A DNA stretch of 64,000 nucleotides, taken from NCBI RefSeq assembly GCF_004342625.1, contig NZ_SMAH01000001.1:62001-126000 (forward strand). The letters are read 5' to 3'. The position numbers and the translations under genes were made by a program. The notes below the pieces were generated by a model. It was not told the DNA's origin and did not search any database. It saw only the letters and a program-made list of their open reading frames with translations. This DNA is from Tepidimonas ignava. GTDB lineage: Bacteria > Pseudomonadota > Gammaproteobacteria > Burkholderiales > Burkholderiaceae_C. This document shows positions 8,762 to 17,437 of the stretch, in pieces (positions within the stretch are counted from its first letter, which is position 1; each line of letters opens with the position of its first letter).

Positions 8762-9193
8762 ATGGCGGCCGACGCGCGTGTGCTGGGGTGGTTGACGCGG
8801 GCGCTGCAGCACGAGTTCAGTGCCGTGCAGCAGTACCTGGCGCAGTCGGTGCTGGCGCGTCTGAGCGGCCAGCCCGAGCTGGCCGACCAGCTCCACGAAG
8901 AAGCCATGCACGAGCTCGACCATGCCCAGCGCCTGATGCAGCGGCTGATCGAGCTCGGGGTGGCCCCCTCGGCGGGTGTGTTGACGCCCGCGCGCTTGGG
9001 GCGTGGCGTCGGTGACTTTGCCACCCTGAACCGGCAACTGGAGCAAACCGCGGTGGTGCTGTACCAGGACGCCGCTGACCATGCGCGGCGGGTGCGGGAC
9101 ACCGCCAGCGAGGCGCTGCTGCGCGAGCTGGCGCACGACGAGGCCCAGCACTACCGCACCTGGAGCCAACACCCCGGCCCCGCCGGGGCGTGA
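8762..9193 (+). CDS. Ferritin-like/bacterioferritin-type protein of carboxysome locus
   Basis: 143 residues, a four-helix ferritin-like protein. It has ExxH-type metal-ligand motifs: the HEFSAVQQY helix near the N-terminus, HEEAMHELDHA in helix 2 and ELAHDEAQHY in the last helix. Such bacterioferritin-like genes are regularly found in alpha-carboxysome loci, but their role there is not settled; iron storage or redox protection of the locus products are guesses. ATG 8762 is chosen over the upstream TTG because it gives a family-like start. Confidence 0.85.
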   Translation: MAADARVLGWLTRALQHEFSAVQQYLAQSVLARLSGQPELADQLHEEAMHELDHAQRLMQRLIELGVAPSAGVLTPARLGRGVGDFATLNRQLEQTAVVLYQDAADHARRVRDTASEALLRELAHDEAQHYRTWSQHPGPAGA

Positions 9194-9214
9194 ACCCATC
9201 GCAAGGGGATGCCG

Positions 9215-9484
9215 ATGAGCGACACCACACCCGAAGGCTGGACCGAACAAGGACGCCCCCCGGCGCTGTTTCGGCGCTTCGTGTTCAGCTGCTACGCCGA
9301 CACGCGAGCGTTTCTCGACCGGATCGCTGCGGTGCAGGAAGCGTTGGGTCTGGCACCCCAGAACATCAGTTTTGGGACCACGTACGTCAACGTCACCATC
9401 GCGGCCGCCGACGGCGCGTTGGGGGACGCCGAACGTACGCTGGCCCAGCGCATTGCGGCGGCGGCCGAGGGCACCGTGGCATGA
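9215..9484 (+). CDS. acRAF: Pterin-carbinolamine-dehydratase-like RuBisCO assembly factor (acRAF)
   Basis: 89 residues of the PCD-like fold. Alpha-carboxysome PCD-like proteins act as RuBisCO assembly chaperones (acRAF) rather than as dehydratases. The characteristic segment is FGTTYVNVTI. The usual PCD catalytic His pair is not evident, which fits the non-enzymatic role. ATG 9215 is preferred to ATG 9209 because the AAGGGG Shine-Dalgarno would abut the latter. The last codons overlap mcdA by 4 bases. Confidence 0.85.
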   Translation: MSDTTPEGWTEQGRPPALFRRFVFSCYADTRAFLDRIAAVQEALGLAPQNISFGTTYVNVTIAAADGALGDAERTLAQRIAAAAEGTVA

Positions 9485-10092
9485 CGGCGTCCTTGCCGCG
9501 GCGGCTGGCCGTGCTCAACACCAAGGGTGGCACGGGCAAAACCACGCTGGCGGTGCAGTTGGCCGCCGGGCTGGCGCGGCGTGGCCGCACGCGGCTGGGC
9601 GACCTGGATCCTCAAGGCTCCGCTGCCCAATGGTGCGCCACCGTCAGCGGCTGGGACGTCGCGCAGGGTGAGCGCGCTTGGCAGGACGACGACGTGGCGC
9701 ACCTGGTGTGGGACTGCCCCCCCAGCGTGGAACACGCCGCCGCAGGGCGCGCTCTGCAACAGGCCGACGCCGTGTTGGTGCCGGTGTTGCCCTCGCCGCT
9801 GGACCTGTGGGCCAGTTGGCAGTTGGTCGACGTGATCCAGGCCGAGCGCCGCCGTCGGCCGACGCTGCGCGCGTGGCTCGTCATCAACCAGCTCGAACCG
9901 GGCAGCGCCCTGTCCACCGCGATGCACGACGCCTTGCGCGAATTCGGCCTGCCCGCGCTGCGGGCGGTGGTGCGCCGCCGCGCCGTGTACCGTACCGCGG
10001 CGTTGCAGGGGGTCAGTGTGTACGAACTGGGGCCGCGCGCCGCTGCGGCGGTGGCCGATATCGAAGCCGTGATCGAGGAGATGCAAACATGA
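9481..10092 (+). CDS. mcdA: ParA-type ATPase McdA, carboxysome positioning
   Basis: 203 residues with a deviant Walker A (KGGTGKTT, near residue 15), the DLDPQGS switch motif and the WDCPPS Walker B region. This defines the ParA/MinD family. McdA forms a nucleoid-bound gradient that, together with McdB, spaces carboxysomes. It overlaps acRAF (ATGA) and mcdB (ATGA), so all three are translationally coupled. It is not a plasmid partition gene, because the partner is an McdB-type protein and no ParB or centromere-like repeats are present. Confidence 0.9.
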   Translation: MTASLPRRLAVLNTKGGTGKTTLAVQLAAGLARRGRTRLGDLDPQGSAAQWCATVSGWDVAQGERAWQDDDVAHLVWDCPPSVEHAAAGRALQQADAVLVPVLPSPLDLWASWQLVDVIQAERRRRPTLRAWLVINQLEPGSALSTAMHDALREFGLPALRAVVRRRAVYRTAALQGVSVYELGPRAAAAVADIEAVIEEMQT

Positions 10093-10340
10093 CCACCCGA
10101 CCCACCGCCCAACGTTTGGTGGCCAGTGTGCGTGGGGCGCGGCGCAACCAGACCGAGCCTGCTGCGCCCCCCGCGACCGAGACGCCCGCCCCGGTGGCGT
10201 CCAAGCCGCGGCGCGCCCGCACCGCGGCCCCCGCGCCGCAGCCTGCGGCGGCGCCCAGCCCTGCGACCACGGCGACGGACCCCACCACCCCCGCCCCCAG
10301 CGCGCACGAGCTGTTTCCACGGCGTGTCTGGCCCGATTGA
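10089..10340 (+). CDS. mcdB: Carboxysome positioning adaptor McdB (alpha type)
   Basis: 83 residues, predicted disordered: a basic N-terminus, then a long Pro/Ala/Thr linker and a C-terminal FPRRVWPD. The conserved Trp-containing C-terminus and the position directly after mcdA are the hallmarks of alpha-McdB. These proteins bind the carboxysome and stimulate the McdA ATPase. Sequence similarity is otherwise low, so the call rests on motif and context. Confidence 0.85.
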   Translation: MTTRPTAQRLVASVRGARRNQTEPAAPPATETPAPVASKPRRARTAAPAPQPAAAPSPATTATDPTTPAPSAHELFPRRVWPD

Positions 10341-10365
10341 CGCTTTGAACCCCTACCGCAGCACC

Positions 10366-11307
10366 ATGAACACCCTGACCCGCCGCCTGTACGCAGCGCG
10401 CACGCAGCAGCGTGCCAGCGCCGCGGCGTTGGCCCCCGGCGTGGCCGACGACCCGCCTGCGGCCGCGCTGCGCCCCACGGCCGCCGTCGTGCCACCGTCC
10501 GGCGACACCGACCCGCTGGCCGCCTACCGCATCACCCGCGAGCCTTACTGGCGCGTGGTCGGCGATGAGGTGGCGCTGTACGAAGCGGCCTACGCTGTGC
10601 GCATGCCGATGATGCTCAAAGGCCCCACCGGCTGTGGCAAGACCCGCTTCGTCGAATACATGGCGTGGAAGCTGGGCAAGCCCCTCATCACCGTGGCGTG
10701 CCACGAGGACATGACCGCCTCCGACCTGGTGGGGCGCTTTTTGCTCGACGCCAGCGGCACGCGCTGGCAGGATGGGCCGCTGGCGCTGGCCGCGCGCTAT
10801 GGCGCCATTTGCTACCTGGACGAGGTGGTCGAGGCGCGCCAGGACACCACCGTCGTCATCCACCCGCTGACCGACAAGCGGCGCATGCTGCCGCTGGAGA
10901 AAAAAGGCGAGGTGATCGAAGCGCATCCCGACTTTCAGCTCGTCATTTCGTTCAACCCCGGCTACCAAAGCCTGATGAAGGACCTCAAGCAGTCCACCAA
11001 GCAGCGCTTTGGCGCGCTTGACTTCGACTACCCAGAGCACGAGGTGGAGGCCGAGATCGTCGCCCACGAGTCCGGGGTGGACCGCGACACCGCTGGCAAG
11101 CTCGTGCACATCGCCGAGCGCGCCCGCAACCTCAAAGGGCACGGGCTGGATGAGGGCATTTCGACGCGCATGCTGATCCATGCCGGCAGCCTCATCGCGC
11201 AGGGGGTGCCGGCGCTGTCGGCGTGCCGCATGGCGCTGGTGCGCCCGATCACCGACGACGCCGACATGCGCGACGCGCTCGACGCCGCCGTGACGACGTA
11301 CTTCTGA
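10366..11307 (+). CDS. cbbQ: AAA+ RuBisCO activase subunit CbbQ
   Basis: 313 residues, a MoxR-clade AAA+ ATPase. Walker A is GPTGCGKT and Walker B is ICYLDEV. With CbbO it removes inhibitory sugar phosphates from RuBisCO by remodelling. The first 60 residues form an Ala/Pro-rich extension ahead of the core, probably unstructured. cbbO follows after 16 bases. In carboxysomal systems CbbQ associates with the shell; that is known for other species and inferred here. Confidence 0.95.
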   Translation: MNTLTRRLYAARTQQRASAAALAPGVADDPPAAALRPTAAVVPPSGDTDPLAAYRITREPYWRVVGDEVALYEAAYAVRMPMMLKGPTGCGKTRFVEYMAWKLGKPLITVACHEDMTASDLVGRFLLDASGTRWQDGPLALAARYGAICYLDEVVEARQDTTVVIHPLTDKRRMLPLEKKGEVIEAHPDFQLVISFNPGYQSLMKDLKQSTKQRFGALDFDYPEHEVEAEIVAHESGVDRDTAGKLVHIAERARNLKGHGLDEGISTRMLIHAGSLIAQGVPALSACRMALVRPITDDADMRDALDAAVTTYF

Positions 11308-11323
11308 GCCGACGCCGACGGCC

Positions 11324-13687
11324 ATGACCATCCACCTCGACGACCACGCCGAACTGTTGGCCGAGCTGCCCCACGGCGCGCAGGACGTGCTGCGCGGCGC
11401 GTGGCAGGAGGCCGCGCGGGCGCTGTCGTCGCGTGGACTGGACAACTACCTCAAAGGGGCGCTGGCGCTGCACCACCTGGGCCGTGGTGAGGAGCTGGTG
11501 GTCAGCTTCATCCAGCACATGCCGGCGCTGGCGCGCGCCATTGGCGAGGATGTGCTGCCCGACCTGGTCAACTTCCTGCTGTCGATGGCGTCCAAGACCT
11601 CCGGCCAGGTGCTGACGCTGATCGTGCAGACCGCGCCCACCGCCGCGCTGCGCCTGGGCGACCAGGAGCTGTTTCGCCAGTTTTTGAGCGTGCTGGGCAT
11701 CATGCTGGCGCAAGCGCCCCAAGGCCTGCGCCCGATGCTGGAAAACCTGCCCCGGCTGCTGGAGCAGCTCACGTTGGGTGGCCTGCGGCGCTGGGTGCAG
11801 TGGGGCGCGCAGGCCTACCGCAGCGACGTCGAGGGTCAGCGGCGCTACTTCAGCCTGCAAAGCGCCGACGCGCTGGCCGTGCTGCAGCAGGAGCGGCGCG
11901 GCACGCTGTTCGTCGACATCCAACGCCGCCTCAACCTGTACCTGCGCGCGTTGTGGGGGCGCGACTTTTTTCTGCGCCCCACCGCCGGCGACTTCGAGTC
12001 GCGCGAGGGGCTGCGGCCCTACATCGAGCACTTCGTCATCCACATCGCCGACGCCTACGACGACGTGCACCCGCAGGGCGAGGGCGGCCCTGGCGTGGCG
12101 GCGCTGGACGTGTACCGTGCCGCCGCCAACCACGCGGCGGCGCACCTGGTGTTTGCGCGCGCGCCGCTGCCGGACGAGGGGCTGGATGCGCTGACCAAGG
12201 CCGTGGTGGAGCTGGTCGAAGACGCGCGCGTGGAGGCCGCGGCGTTGCGGCGCTTCCCGAAGCTGCGCCAGCAGTGGCGCGCGCTGCACCCCGCGCCGGT
12301 GCACCCGCCGACCCGCGCGGGCGACCTGATCAACCGCCTGGCGCTGGCGTGGCTCGACCCCGACGCCGCCCAGGCCGACACCGACCCCTGGGTGCAACAG
12401 GGCGTGGCCGCGCTGGCGGCCTGGCCCGACCTGGACGACCCCACCCGCAGCCTAGCCACCGGCCTTGAGCTGGCCCAGGCCCTGCGCGCGCGCATCGCGG
12501 CCGAGGGCTGGCCGGCGTTTTCGGCGCGGCTCGATGGCCAGCGCGCCCTGTACCGTGACGACAACCGCGCCATCTGGGCCAGCGGCGCCTACGACGAATC
12601 GGTGGCGCTGGCCGCAACCTGGGCGCGCCAGCAGCAGGTGCGCCGCAAGGTCAACATCATGGAAATGGTCAACGAGGTCGACGTCGAATTCGCCGGCGAC
12701 GACGCGCAGGAAGTGTGGATCCTGCCCACCGAGTTCTGGCTCGACCAAGAAGGCGTCACCATCAACTCGCTGCTGGGCCGCCCGCCGGTGGCCGACCCCG
12801 TGCATTACCCCGAGTGGGATTACCAAATCCAGCTCGAGCGCCCCGACTGGGTCACGGTGCTGGAGCGCCACGCCCAGCCGGGCGAGGTCGAGCGTATCGA
12901 GGCGTTGCTGGCCGAGCACCGACCGATCGTGCAGCGGCTGCGCCACCTCATCGAAGCCATGGCGCCGCAGGGCCTGCAGCGCATCCGCAAGGTCGAAGAC
13001 GGCGACGAGCTCGACGTCGAAGCGGCCGTGCGCGCCTGGGTGGACCTGCGCATGGGTCAGCAGCCCGACCCGCGCATCATGATGCAGCACCGGCTGCACA
13101 CGCGTGACGTGGCGGTGCTGCTGCTGCTGGACCTGTCGGCCTCGGCCAACGATCCCGTGCGCGGCAGCGAACATACGGTGCTGGACCTCACGCGCAGTGC
13201 GGCGGCGCTGCTGGCCGAGGCGCTGCAGCGCATCGGCGACCGCTTCGCCATCCACGGCTTTCGCTCCGACGGGCGGCACGACGTGCATTACCTGCGCGTC
13301 AAGGACTTTCGCGAGCCCTGGGGCGACGCGGCCAAGGCGCGCCTGGCGGGGCTGGAAGGCGCGTACTCGACCCGGCTGGGCGCGGCGCTGCGCCACGCCG
13401 GCCAACAGCTCAAGCGCCAGCCGCAGCGCAAAAAGATCGTCTTCGTGCTCACCGACGGCGAACCTGCCGACGTCGACGTGCGCGACCCGCAGTACCTGCG
13501 GCTGGACGCGCAGCGTGCCGTGCAGGAGCTCAAGCGCGACGGCATCGTCAGCTACTGCCTGACGCTGGATCCACATGCCGACGCCTACGTGCAGCGCATT
13601 TTTGGGCCGCGGCACTACACGGTGGTGGAGCGGGTGCAGCGGCTGCCCGAGGTGCTGCCCACCCTGTACCTGGGGTTGACGCGATGA
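11324..13687 (+). CDS. cbbO: RuBisCO activase adaptor CbbO (VWA domain)
   Basis: 787 residues. The C-terminal von Willebrand A domain carries a MIDAS motif (DLSAS) and a DGEPAD segment. The VWA domain of CbbO docks on RuBisCO through an acidic large-subunit residue while the CbbQ hexamer powers remodelling. The large N-terminal helical region is the CbbQ-binding part. The stop overlaps the csoS1D start (ATGA), placing shell and activase genes in one transcript. Confidence 0.94.
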   Translation: MTIHLDDHAELLAELPHGAQDVLRGAWQEAARALSSRGLDNYLKGALALHHLGRGEELVVSFIQHMPALARAIGEDVLPDLVNFLLSMASKTSGQVLTLIVQTAPTAALRLGDQELFRQFLSVLGIMLAQAPQGLRPMLENLPRLLEQLTLGGLRRWVQWGAQAYRSDVEGQRRYFSLQSADALAVLQQERRGTLFVDIQRRLNLYLRALWGRDFFLRPTAGDFESREGLRPYIEHFVIHIADAYDDVHPQGEGGPGVAALDVYRAAANHAAAHLVFARAPLPDEGLDALTKAVVELVEDARVEAAALRRFPKLRQQWRALHPAPVHPPTRAGDLINRLALAWLDPDAAQADTDPWVQQGVAALAAWPDLDDPTRSLATGLELAQALRARIAAEGWPAFSARLDGQRALYRDDNRAIWASGAYDESVALAATWARQQQVRRKVNIMEMVNEVDVEFAGDDAQEVWILPTEFWLDQEGVTINSLLGRPPVADPVHYPEWDYQIQLERPDWVTVLERHAQPGEVERIEALLAEHRPIVQRLRHLIEAMAPQGLQRIRKVEDGDELDVEAAVRAWVDLRMGQQPDPRIMMQHRLHTRDVAVLLLLDLSASANDPVRGSEHTVLDLTRSAAALLAEALQRIGDRFAIHGFRSDGRHDVHYLRVKDFREPWGDAAKARLAGLEGAYSTRLGAALRHAGQQLKRQPQRKKIVFVLTDGEPADVDVRDPQYLRLDAQRAVQELKRDGIVSYCLTLDPHADAYVQRIFGPRHYTVVERVQRLPEVLPTLYLGLTR

Positions 13688-14343
13688 GCCCGTCGGCCGA
13701 CCGTGCCCGCGTGCAGTTGCGCACGTTTGTCTTCATCGATGCGCTGCAGCCGCAGCTGGCGTCGTACCTGGGCACCTCGTCGCAGGGCTTTTTGCCGGTG
13801 CCGGGCGATGCCTGCATGTGGATCGAGGTCGCCCCCGGCATGGCGGTGCACCGCCTCAGCGACATCGCGCTCAAGGCCACCAACGTGCGCATGGGCGAGC
13901 AGGTGGTCGAGCGCGCCTTTGGCTCGATGGAGATCCACTACCGCAACCAAAGCGAAGTGCTGGCTGCGGGCGACATCATCCTGCAGCAGCTCGGCGCCCG
14001 GCTGGAAGACCGCCTGCCGTGCCGCGTGGCCTGGGCCGAAAACATCCGTGCCGTCACGCCCGACCACGCCACGCTGATCAACCGCCAGTTGCGCCGCGGC
14101 TCGATGCTGCTGCCGGGCAAAACGCTGTTCATCTTCGAGTGCGAGCCGGCGGGCTACGTCGTCTACGCCGCCAACGAAGCCGAAAAGGCGGCCAACGTCA
14201 CGCTGGTGGACGTCAAGCCCTTTGGCAATTTTGGTCGCCTGATGATGATGGGCAGCGAGGCCGAGGCGGCCGAGGCGCTGGCGGCGGCCGAGCGGGCCGT
14301 GGCGCAGATCAACCGACAAGCGCGCACCGTGACGCTGGGGTGA
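13684..14343 (+). CDS. csoS1D: Tandem-BMC shell protein CsoS1D (BMC-T)
   Basis: 219 residues with two divergent BMC domains: the first around residues 15-105, the second around 110-205 with the [15 protein letters not shown] segment. CsoS1D forms trimeric pseudohexamers that stack into a gated chamber with a larger pore, thought to pass RuBP and 3-PGA. An Glu-Arg pair occurs in the VVERAF segment of the first domain, where the gate is expected; that assignment is inference. It is coupled to cbbO by a 4-base overlap. Confidence 0.88.
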   Translation: MSPSADRARVQLRTFVFIDALQPQLASYLGTSSQGFLPVPGDACMWIEVAPGMAVHRLSDIALKATNVRMGEQVVERAFGSMEIHYRNQSEVLAAGDIILQQLGARLEDRLPCRVAWAENIRAVTPDHATLINRQLRRGSMLLPGKTLFIFECEPAGYVVYAANEAEKAANVTLVDVKPFGNFGRLMMMGSEAEAAEALAAAERAVAQINRQARTVTLG

Positions 14344-14346
14344 ACC

Positions 14347-15177
14347 ATGGTTTCTGAAGCCCTCCCGCGCAACCCCTGGGCCGTCGACACCCCGGCCAAG
14401 CGGCTGCTGTTCCACACCGTGCGCGTCGAGACCGAAATGGCCGACGGCGGCAGCGGCACCGGCACCGCGTTCGTCGTGTCGCACGTGCACGCGCGCGGGC
14501 GCACCGCCTTCGTCGTCACCAACCGGCACCTGGTCGACGACGTCGTGCGCGGCTCGCTGGTGTTCGCGCTGGCGCACCAGGGGCAACCGTTGCTGGGCAG
14601 CCGCTTCGAAGTGCGCATCGACGAGTTCAGCGAGGCGTGGCACCGCCATCCCGACCCGGCGGTGGATTTGGCGGTGCTTCCGCTGCAGCCCCTGCTGGAC
14701 GCCGCCGCCGCACAGGGCGCGCCGCTGTACGTGGAGCCGATCGACAGCGCCGCCTTGGCCGATGCCGAGCGCTTGCAGCGCCTCGACGCGCTGGAGGAGG
14801 TGTGGTTTGTCGGCTACCCCAGTGGCGTGTGGGACCAGGTCAACGCGCTGCCGATCCTGCGCCGCGGCACCACGGCCACCCCGCCGGGGGTGGACTTCGA
14901 GGGCCGCGCGGAATTTCTCATCGACGCGGCGGTGTACCCGGGCTCCAGCGGCTCGCCGGTGTTCGTGCGCGCCGCCGACGGCAGCGGTCTGTGGCTGGCC
15001 GGCGTCGTCGCGGCGGTGTTTTTTCGGGAAGAATCGCTGCGTTTGTCGCCCGCGCCGGTGCCGGCCAGCACGTCGTTGCAGGCCACCGGCAGCGAAATGA
15101 TCGACTTGGGTCTGGTCATCAAGGCGCAGGCCGTGCGTGAGCTGCTGCACGACTACCTGCGCCACTGGCAAGGATGA
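14347..15177 (+). CDS. Trypsin-fold serine protease encoded in the carboxysome operon
   Basis: 276 residues of the chymotrypsin-like (S1/S46-like, DegP-related) fold. The triad can be placed: His61 in TNRHLVDD, Asp107 in DLAVL, Ser201 in YPGSSGSPVF. There is no signal peptide, membrane segment or PDZ domain, so a soluble cytoplasmic protease is expected. It starts 3 bases after csoS1D and is followed by the bicarbonate transporter 54 bases later, so it is embedded in the carbon-concentrating operon. It is not part of the standard cso set. Its substrate is unknown; shell or scaffold processing and transporter turnover are speculation. Confidence 0.75.
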   Translation: MVSEALPRNPWAVDTPAKRLLFHTVRVETEMADGGSGTGTAFVVSHVHARGRTAFVVTNRHLVDDVVRGSLVFALAHQGQPLLGSRFEVRIDEFSEAWHRHPDPAVDLAVLPLQPLLDAAAAQGAPLYVEPIDSAALADAERLQRLDALEEVWFVGYPSGVWDQVNALPILRRGTTATPPGVDFEGRAEFLIDAAVYPGSSGSPVFVRAADGSGLWLAGVVAAVFFREESLRLSPAPVPASTSLQATGSEMIDLGLVIKAQAVRELLHDYLRHWQG

Positions 15178-15231
15178 TTGAGCTCGCCGCTGCCAGGCCC
15201 CTAACCTGCCCCGACGAGGTGCTTGACGACC

Positions 15232-16206
15232 ATGGTGTTCGACCCGATTGTGCTGTTTTTCCTGCTGGGTTTGTTGGCAGGCCTGAGCAAGTCCGACCTC
15301 AAGATCCCGGCTGCGATCTACGAGGCGTTGTCCATCTACCTGCTGCTGGCCATTGGGCTCAAAGGTGGCGTGGAGCTGTCCAAGTACCCGCTGGGGCAGC
15401 TCGTGGGCAGCAGCGCCATCGTGTTGGCCGCCGGCATGCTGATCCCGGTCATCGCGTTTCCGGTGCTGCGCTTCGTCGGACGGCTCAGCCACTACGACGC
15501 CGCCTCCATCGCGGCGCACTACGGCTCGGTCAGTGTGGTGACGTATTCGGTGGCGGTGGCCACGCTGATGGAGCGGCAGTGGCAGCACGACGGCTACATG
15601 GTCGTGTACCTGGCCCTGCTGGAAATGCCGGCGCTCATCTTGGGCGTGGTGCTGGCGCGGCTGGGTGACCAGCGCGAAGGGCAGGGCGGGGGGCTGGCGG
15701 CGCTGGCGCGCATCCACTGGGGGCGGCTCGCGCACGAGGTCTTTTTCGGCAAGAGCATTTTGCTGCTGATCGGTGGCCTGGTCATCGGTTTTGTCGCCGG
15801 CGAAAAGGGCTACGAACCCATCGCACCGGTGTTCAAGGACGCCTTCAAGGGCCTGTTGGCGTTGTTCCTGCTCGAGATGGGGCTGGTGGCCGCGTCGCGC
15901 ATCGCCGCGTTTCGCTCGTACGGGGCGTTTTTGGTCGGCTTTGCGATGGTGATGCCCCTGGTGTCGGCCTGCATCGGCATCGTCACCGCGCGCTACCTGG
16001 GCTTTTCGGCGGGCAACGGCGCGTTGCTGGCCACGCTCTACGCCAGCGCCTCGTACATCGCCGCGCCGGCGGCCATGCGCATCGCGGTGCCGCAGGCCAA
16101 CCCGGCCTTGTCCATCGGCGCCTCGCTTGGGGTAACATTCCCATTCAATCTGTTCGTGGGCATCCCCATCTACCTGTGGATGGCCCGCACCTTCTTACCG
16201 GGCTGA
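15232..16206 (+). CDS. sbtA: SbtA-type sodium-dependent bicarbonate transporter
   Basis: 324 residues, strongly hydrophobic with about ten membrane helices and an internal repeat organisation. The segments KSDLKIPAAIYEALSIYLL and LAIGLKGGVEL are typical of SbtA (DUF897). SbtA imports HCO3- with Na+, feeding the carboxysome. Downstream is a P-II-like gene, as in the sbtA-sbtB pairs of cyanobacteria and many proteobacteria. ATG 15232 is chosen; an in-frame TTG at 15223 lies closer to the GAGG at 15216-15219, so the start is not certain. Confidence 0.9.
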   Translation: MVFDPIVLFFLLGLLAGLSKSDLKIPAAIYEALSIYLLLAIGLKGGVELSKYPLGQLVGSSAIVLAAGMLIPVIAFPVLRFVGRLSHYDAASIAAHYGSVSVVTYSVAVATLMERQWQHDGYMVVYLALLEMPALILGVVLARLGDQREGQGGGLAALARIHWGRLAHEVFFGKSILLLIGGLVIGFVAGEKGYEPIAPVFKDAFKGLLALFLLEMGLVAASRIAAFRSYGAFLVGFAMVMPLVSACIGIVTARYLGFSAGNGALLATLYASASYIAAPAAMRIAVPQANPALSIGASLGVTFPFNLFVGIPIYLWMARTFLPG

Positions 16207-16212
16207 TCCCCC

Positions 16213-16497
16213 ATGGCCAAGGCCTACAAACTGGTCACGATTTTTTGCGAGGCGGTGCTGGAGCCGCTGGTGATCCGCGAGTTCGACAAACTCGGCATCG
16301 TCGGCTACACGGTCAGCGACTGCCGCGGCCGTGGCACCCACGGCGTGCGCAGCGGCAACTGGCGCATGAGCGCCAACGTGCGCATCGAGGTGATGTGCGA
16401 CCTGGCCTTGAGCGACCGCTTAATGGACGCGCTGCAACCCTTTGACCGCGATTACGGGTTGCTGGTGGTGCGCAGCGACGTCGAAGTGCTCAACTGA
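16213..16497 (+). CDS. sbtB: P-II-like regulator of SbtA (SbtB-like)
   Basis: 94 residues with a GlnB/P-II-like ferredoxin fold. The T-loop region is CRGRGTHGVRSGNWRMSANVRIEV; it lacks the tyrosine uridylylated in canonical GlnB. SbtB proteins bind adenine nucleotides (including cAMP or AMP) and gate SbtA. It begins 6 bases after sbtA, supporting direct partnership. A short GC hairpin without T-run follows the stop at 16498-16510 and may mark the operon end. Confidence 0.87.
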   Translation: MAKAYKLVTIFCEAVLEPLVIREFDKLGIVGYTVSDCRGRGTHGVRSGNWRMSANVRIEVMCDLALSDRLMDALQPFDRDYGLLVVRSDVEVLN

Positions 16498-16571
16498 GCG
16501 CCAGCGGCGCAATACGCGCGATGGCCTCGCGGCGCTAGACGGTGTAGGCGTCGATTGGTCCGCCCCCGTGG

Positions 16572-16660
16572 GGTTGCGGGCCAGCAGCCGGCGCACAATG
16601 TCCTCGTCGGGCAGTGCGGGCGTATCGTCCGTCCAGCCGTAGGCTGGCGGCTACCGCTGC
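16572..16660 (-). pseudogene. Frameshifted 3' remnant of an MmeI-like restriction-methylase gene
   Basis: Read on the minus strand, this stretch encodes AYGWTDDTPALPDEDIVRRLLARN, matching the last residues (AYGWTDYTPAMPDEEILRRLLALN) of the intact enzyme at 17438-20326. At nucleotide level it aligns with 17455-17542 with 75 of 88 bases identical plus a single inserted base that breaks the frame after an AAVAA segment. Nothing else of the gene is visible on this side. The level of divergence suggests a relic of a related gene rather than a fresh duplication. Confidence 0.75.
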
Positions 16661-16690
16661 AATGCACAAGCAAAGGTGCGTGTTCGACGA

Positions 16691-17062
16691 TCACCCTGCG
16701 GTCGTCTCGGCAATCAGCACATTGGCGGGGATCCCCAAGCTCTTGTGCAGGCGTCGGATCATGGCAAGCGTTAGCGGACGCTTGCGGTTCAGGACTTCGT
16801 AGACGCGGTTTCGCTTGCCGATGATCGGCTCCAGGTCTTTGACGGACAGACCGCTCTGCTCCATGCGGAATTTGATGGCTTCTACCGGATCGGGCGCGGC
16901 GATGGGCATGTGTTTGGCTTCGTAGGCTTGCACCAGCGTGACCAGGATGTCCAGGCGATCACCCTCCGGCGTGCCCAAATCAGGGTCGGATTCCATCAAG
17001 GCCGAAATTTCCTGGAGTGCGGCCCTGTAGTCGGCTTCGGTGTGGATAGCGCGGATGTCCAT
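16691..17062 (-). CDS. higA: HigA-type antitoxin (HTH)
   Basis: 123 residues, starting MDIRAIHTEADYRAALQEI, with a C-terminal XRE-like helix-turn-helix (about residues 60-115, including the segment IIGKRNRVYEVLNRKRPLT). It is the second gene of a toxin-antitoxin pair, starting 20 bases after higB. AGGAAA lies about 6 bases before this ATG, so the upstream in-frame ATG (17107) is rejected. It should neutralise HigB and repress the pair through the palindrome upstream of higB. Confidence 0.9.
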   Translation of the reverse strand: MDIRAIHTEADYRAALQEISALMESDPDLGTPEGDRLDILVTLVQAYEAKHMPIAAPDPVEAIKFRMEQSGLSVKDLEPIIGKRNRVYEVLNRKRPLTLAMIRRLHKSLGIPANVLIAETTAG

Positions 17063-17081
17063 GTGTTTCCTCGGTGGCCGT

Positions 17082-17384
17082 TCAGGTCGTTTCAACGGTT
17101 TCTGCATCGATGGCGTCGTACTCTTTGTGGGTGCCGACGAACTTCACGTAAACGATCTGCAACTTGTAGGCAATCGCCACAACCAGCCGGTAGTCATTGC
17201 CTTTGATGTTGAAGACCACGCGACGGTTCTTCATCACGCTGGCGTTGCGGTACTGCGCCTTGATGTCAGCGGGTTGGGTCCAGGTCGCACTCTTTGCCTC
17301 CTCATACCAGGCCTTCAGCGGCTGTTCAGCGTCGGGATGGCGCTCCCAGAAGGCCCGCAGCGTGGATACGGCAATCACTCGCAC
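17082..17384 (-). CDS. higB: HigB-type mRNA interferase toxin
   Basis: 100 residues of the RelE/HigB superfamily, with GTG start encoding MRVIAVSTLRAFWERHP. The C-terminal part has RRVVFNIKGNDYRLVVAI and VYVKFVGTHKEYD, the usual fold and RNase signature region of HigB toxins that cleave mRNA on the ribosome. Toxin-first gene order (higB-higA) is the normal inverted arrangement of this family. The base composition is noticeably less GC-rich than the neighbours, suggesting transfer. Confidence 0.9.
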   Translation of the reverse strand: MRVIAVSTLRAFWERHPDAEQPLKAWYEEAKSATWTQPADIKAQYRNASVMKNRRVVFNIKGNDYRLVVAIAYKLQIVYVKFVGTHKEYDAIDAETVETT

Positions 17385-17395
17385 GGACGGCAGTG

Positions 17396-17414
17396 TAGTC
17401 CCATTGTGGGACTA
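17396..17414. promoter_or_regulatory. Palindromic higBA operator
   Basis: A perfect inverted repeat, TAGTCCCA-TTG-TGGGACTA (8-base arms, 3-base spacer), sits 12-30 bases upstream of the higB start codon. Its position and symmetry fit binding by HigA or the HigBA complex for autorepression. Confidence 0.8.
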
Positions 17415-17437
17415 TGGCAACCCTGGGTGGGTGTCCA

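Noticed and set aside
9481-10340. Plasmid-type ParA/ParB partition pair
   Set aside because: The second gene is a short disordered protein ending in a Trp motif, not ParB, and it is coupled to carboxysome genes; McdA/McdB fits better.
16498-16510. GCGCC-AGC-GGCGC hairpin as an operon terminator after sbtB
   Set aside because: The stem is short and no T-run follows, so termination is not supported.
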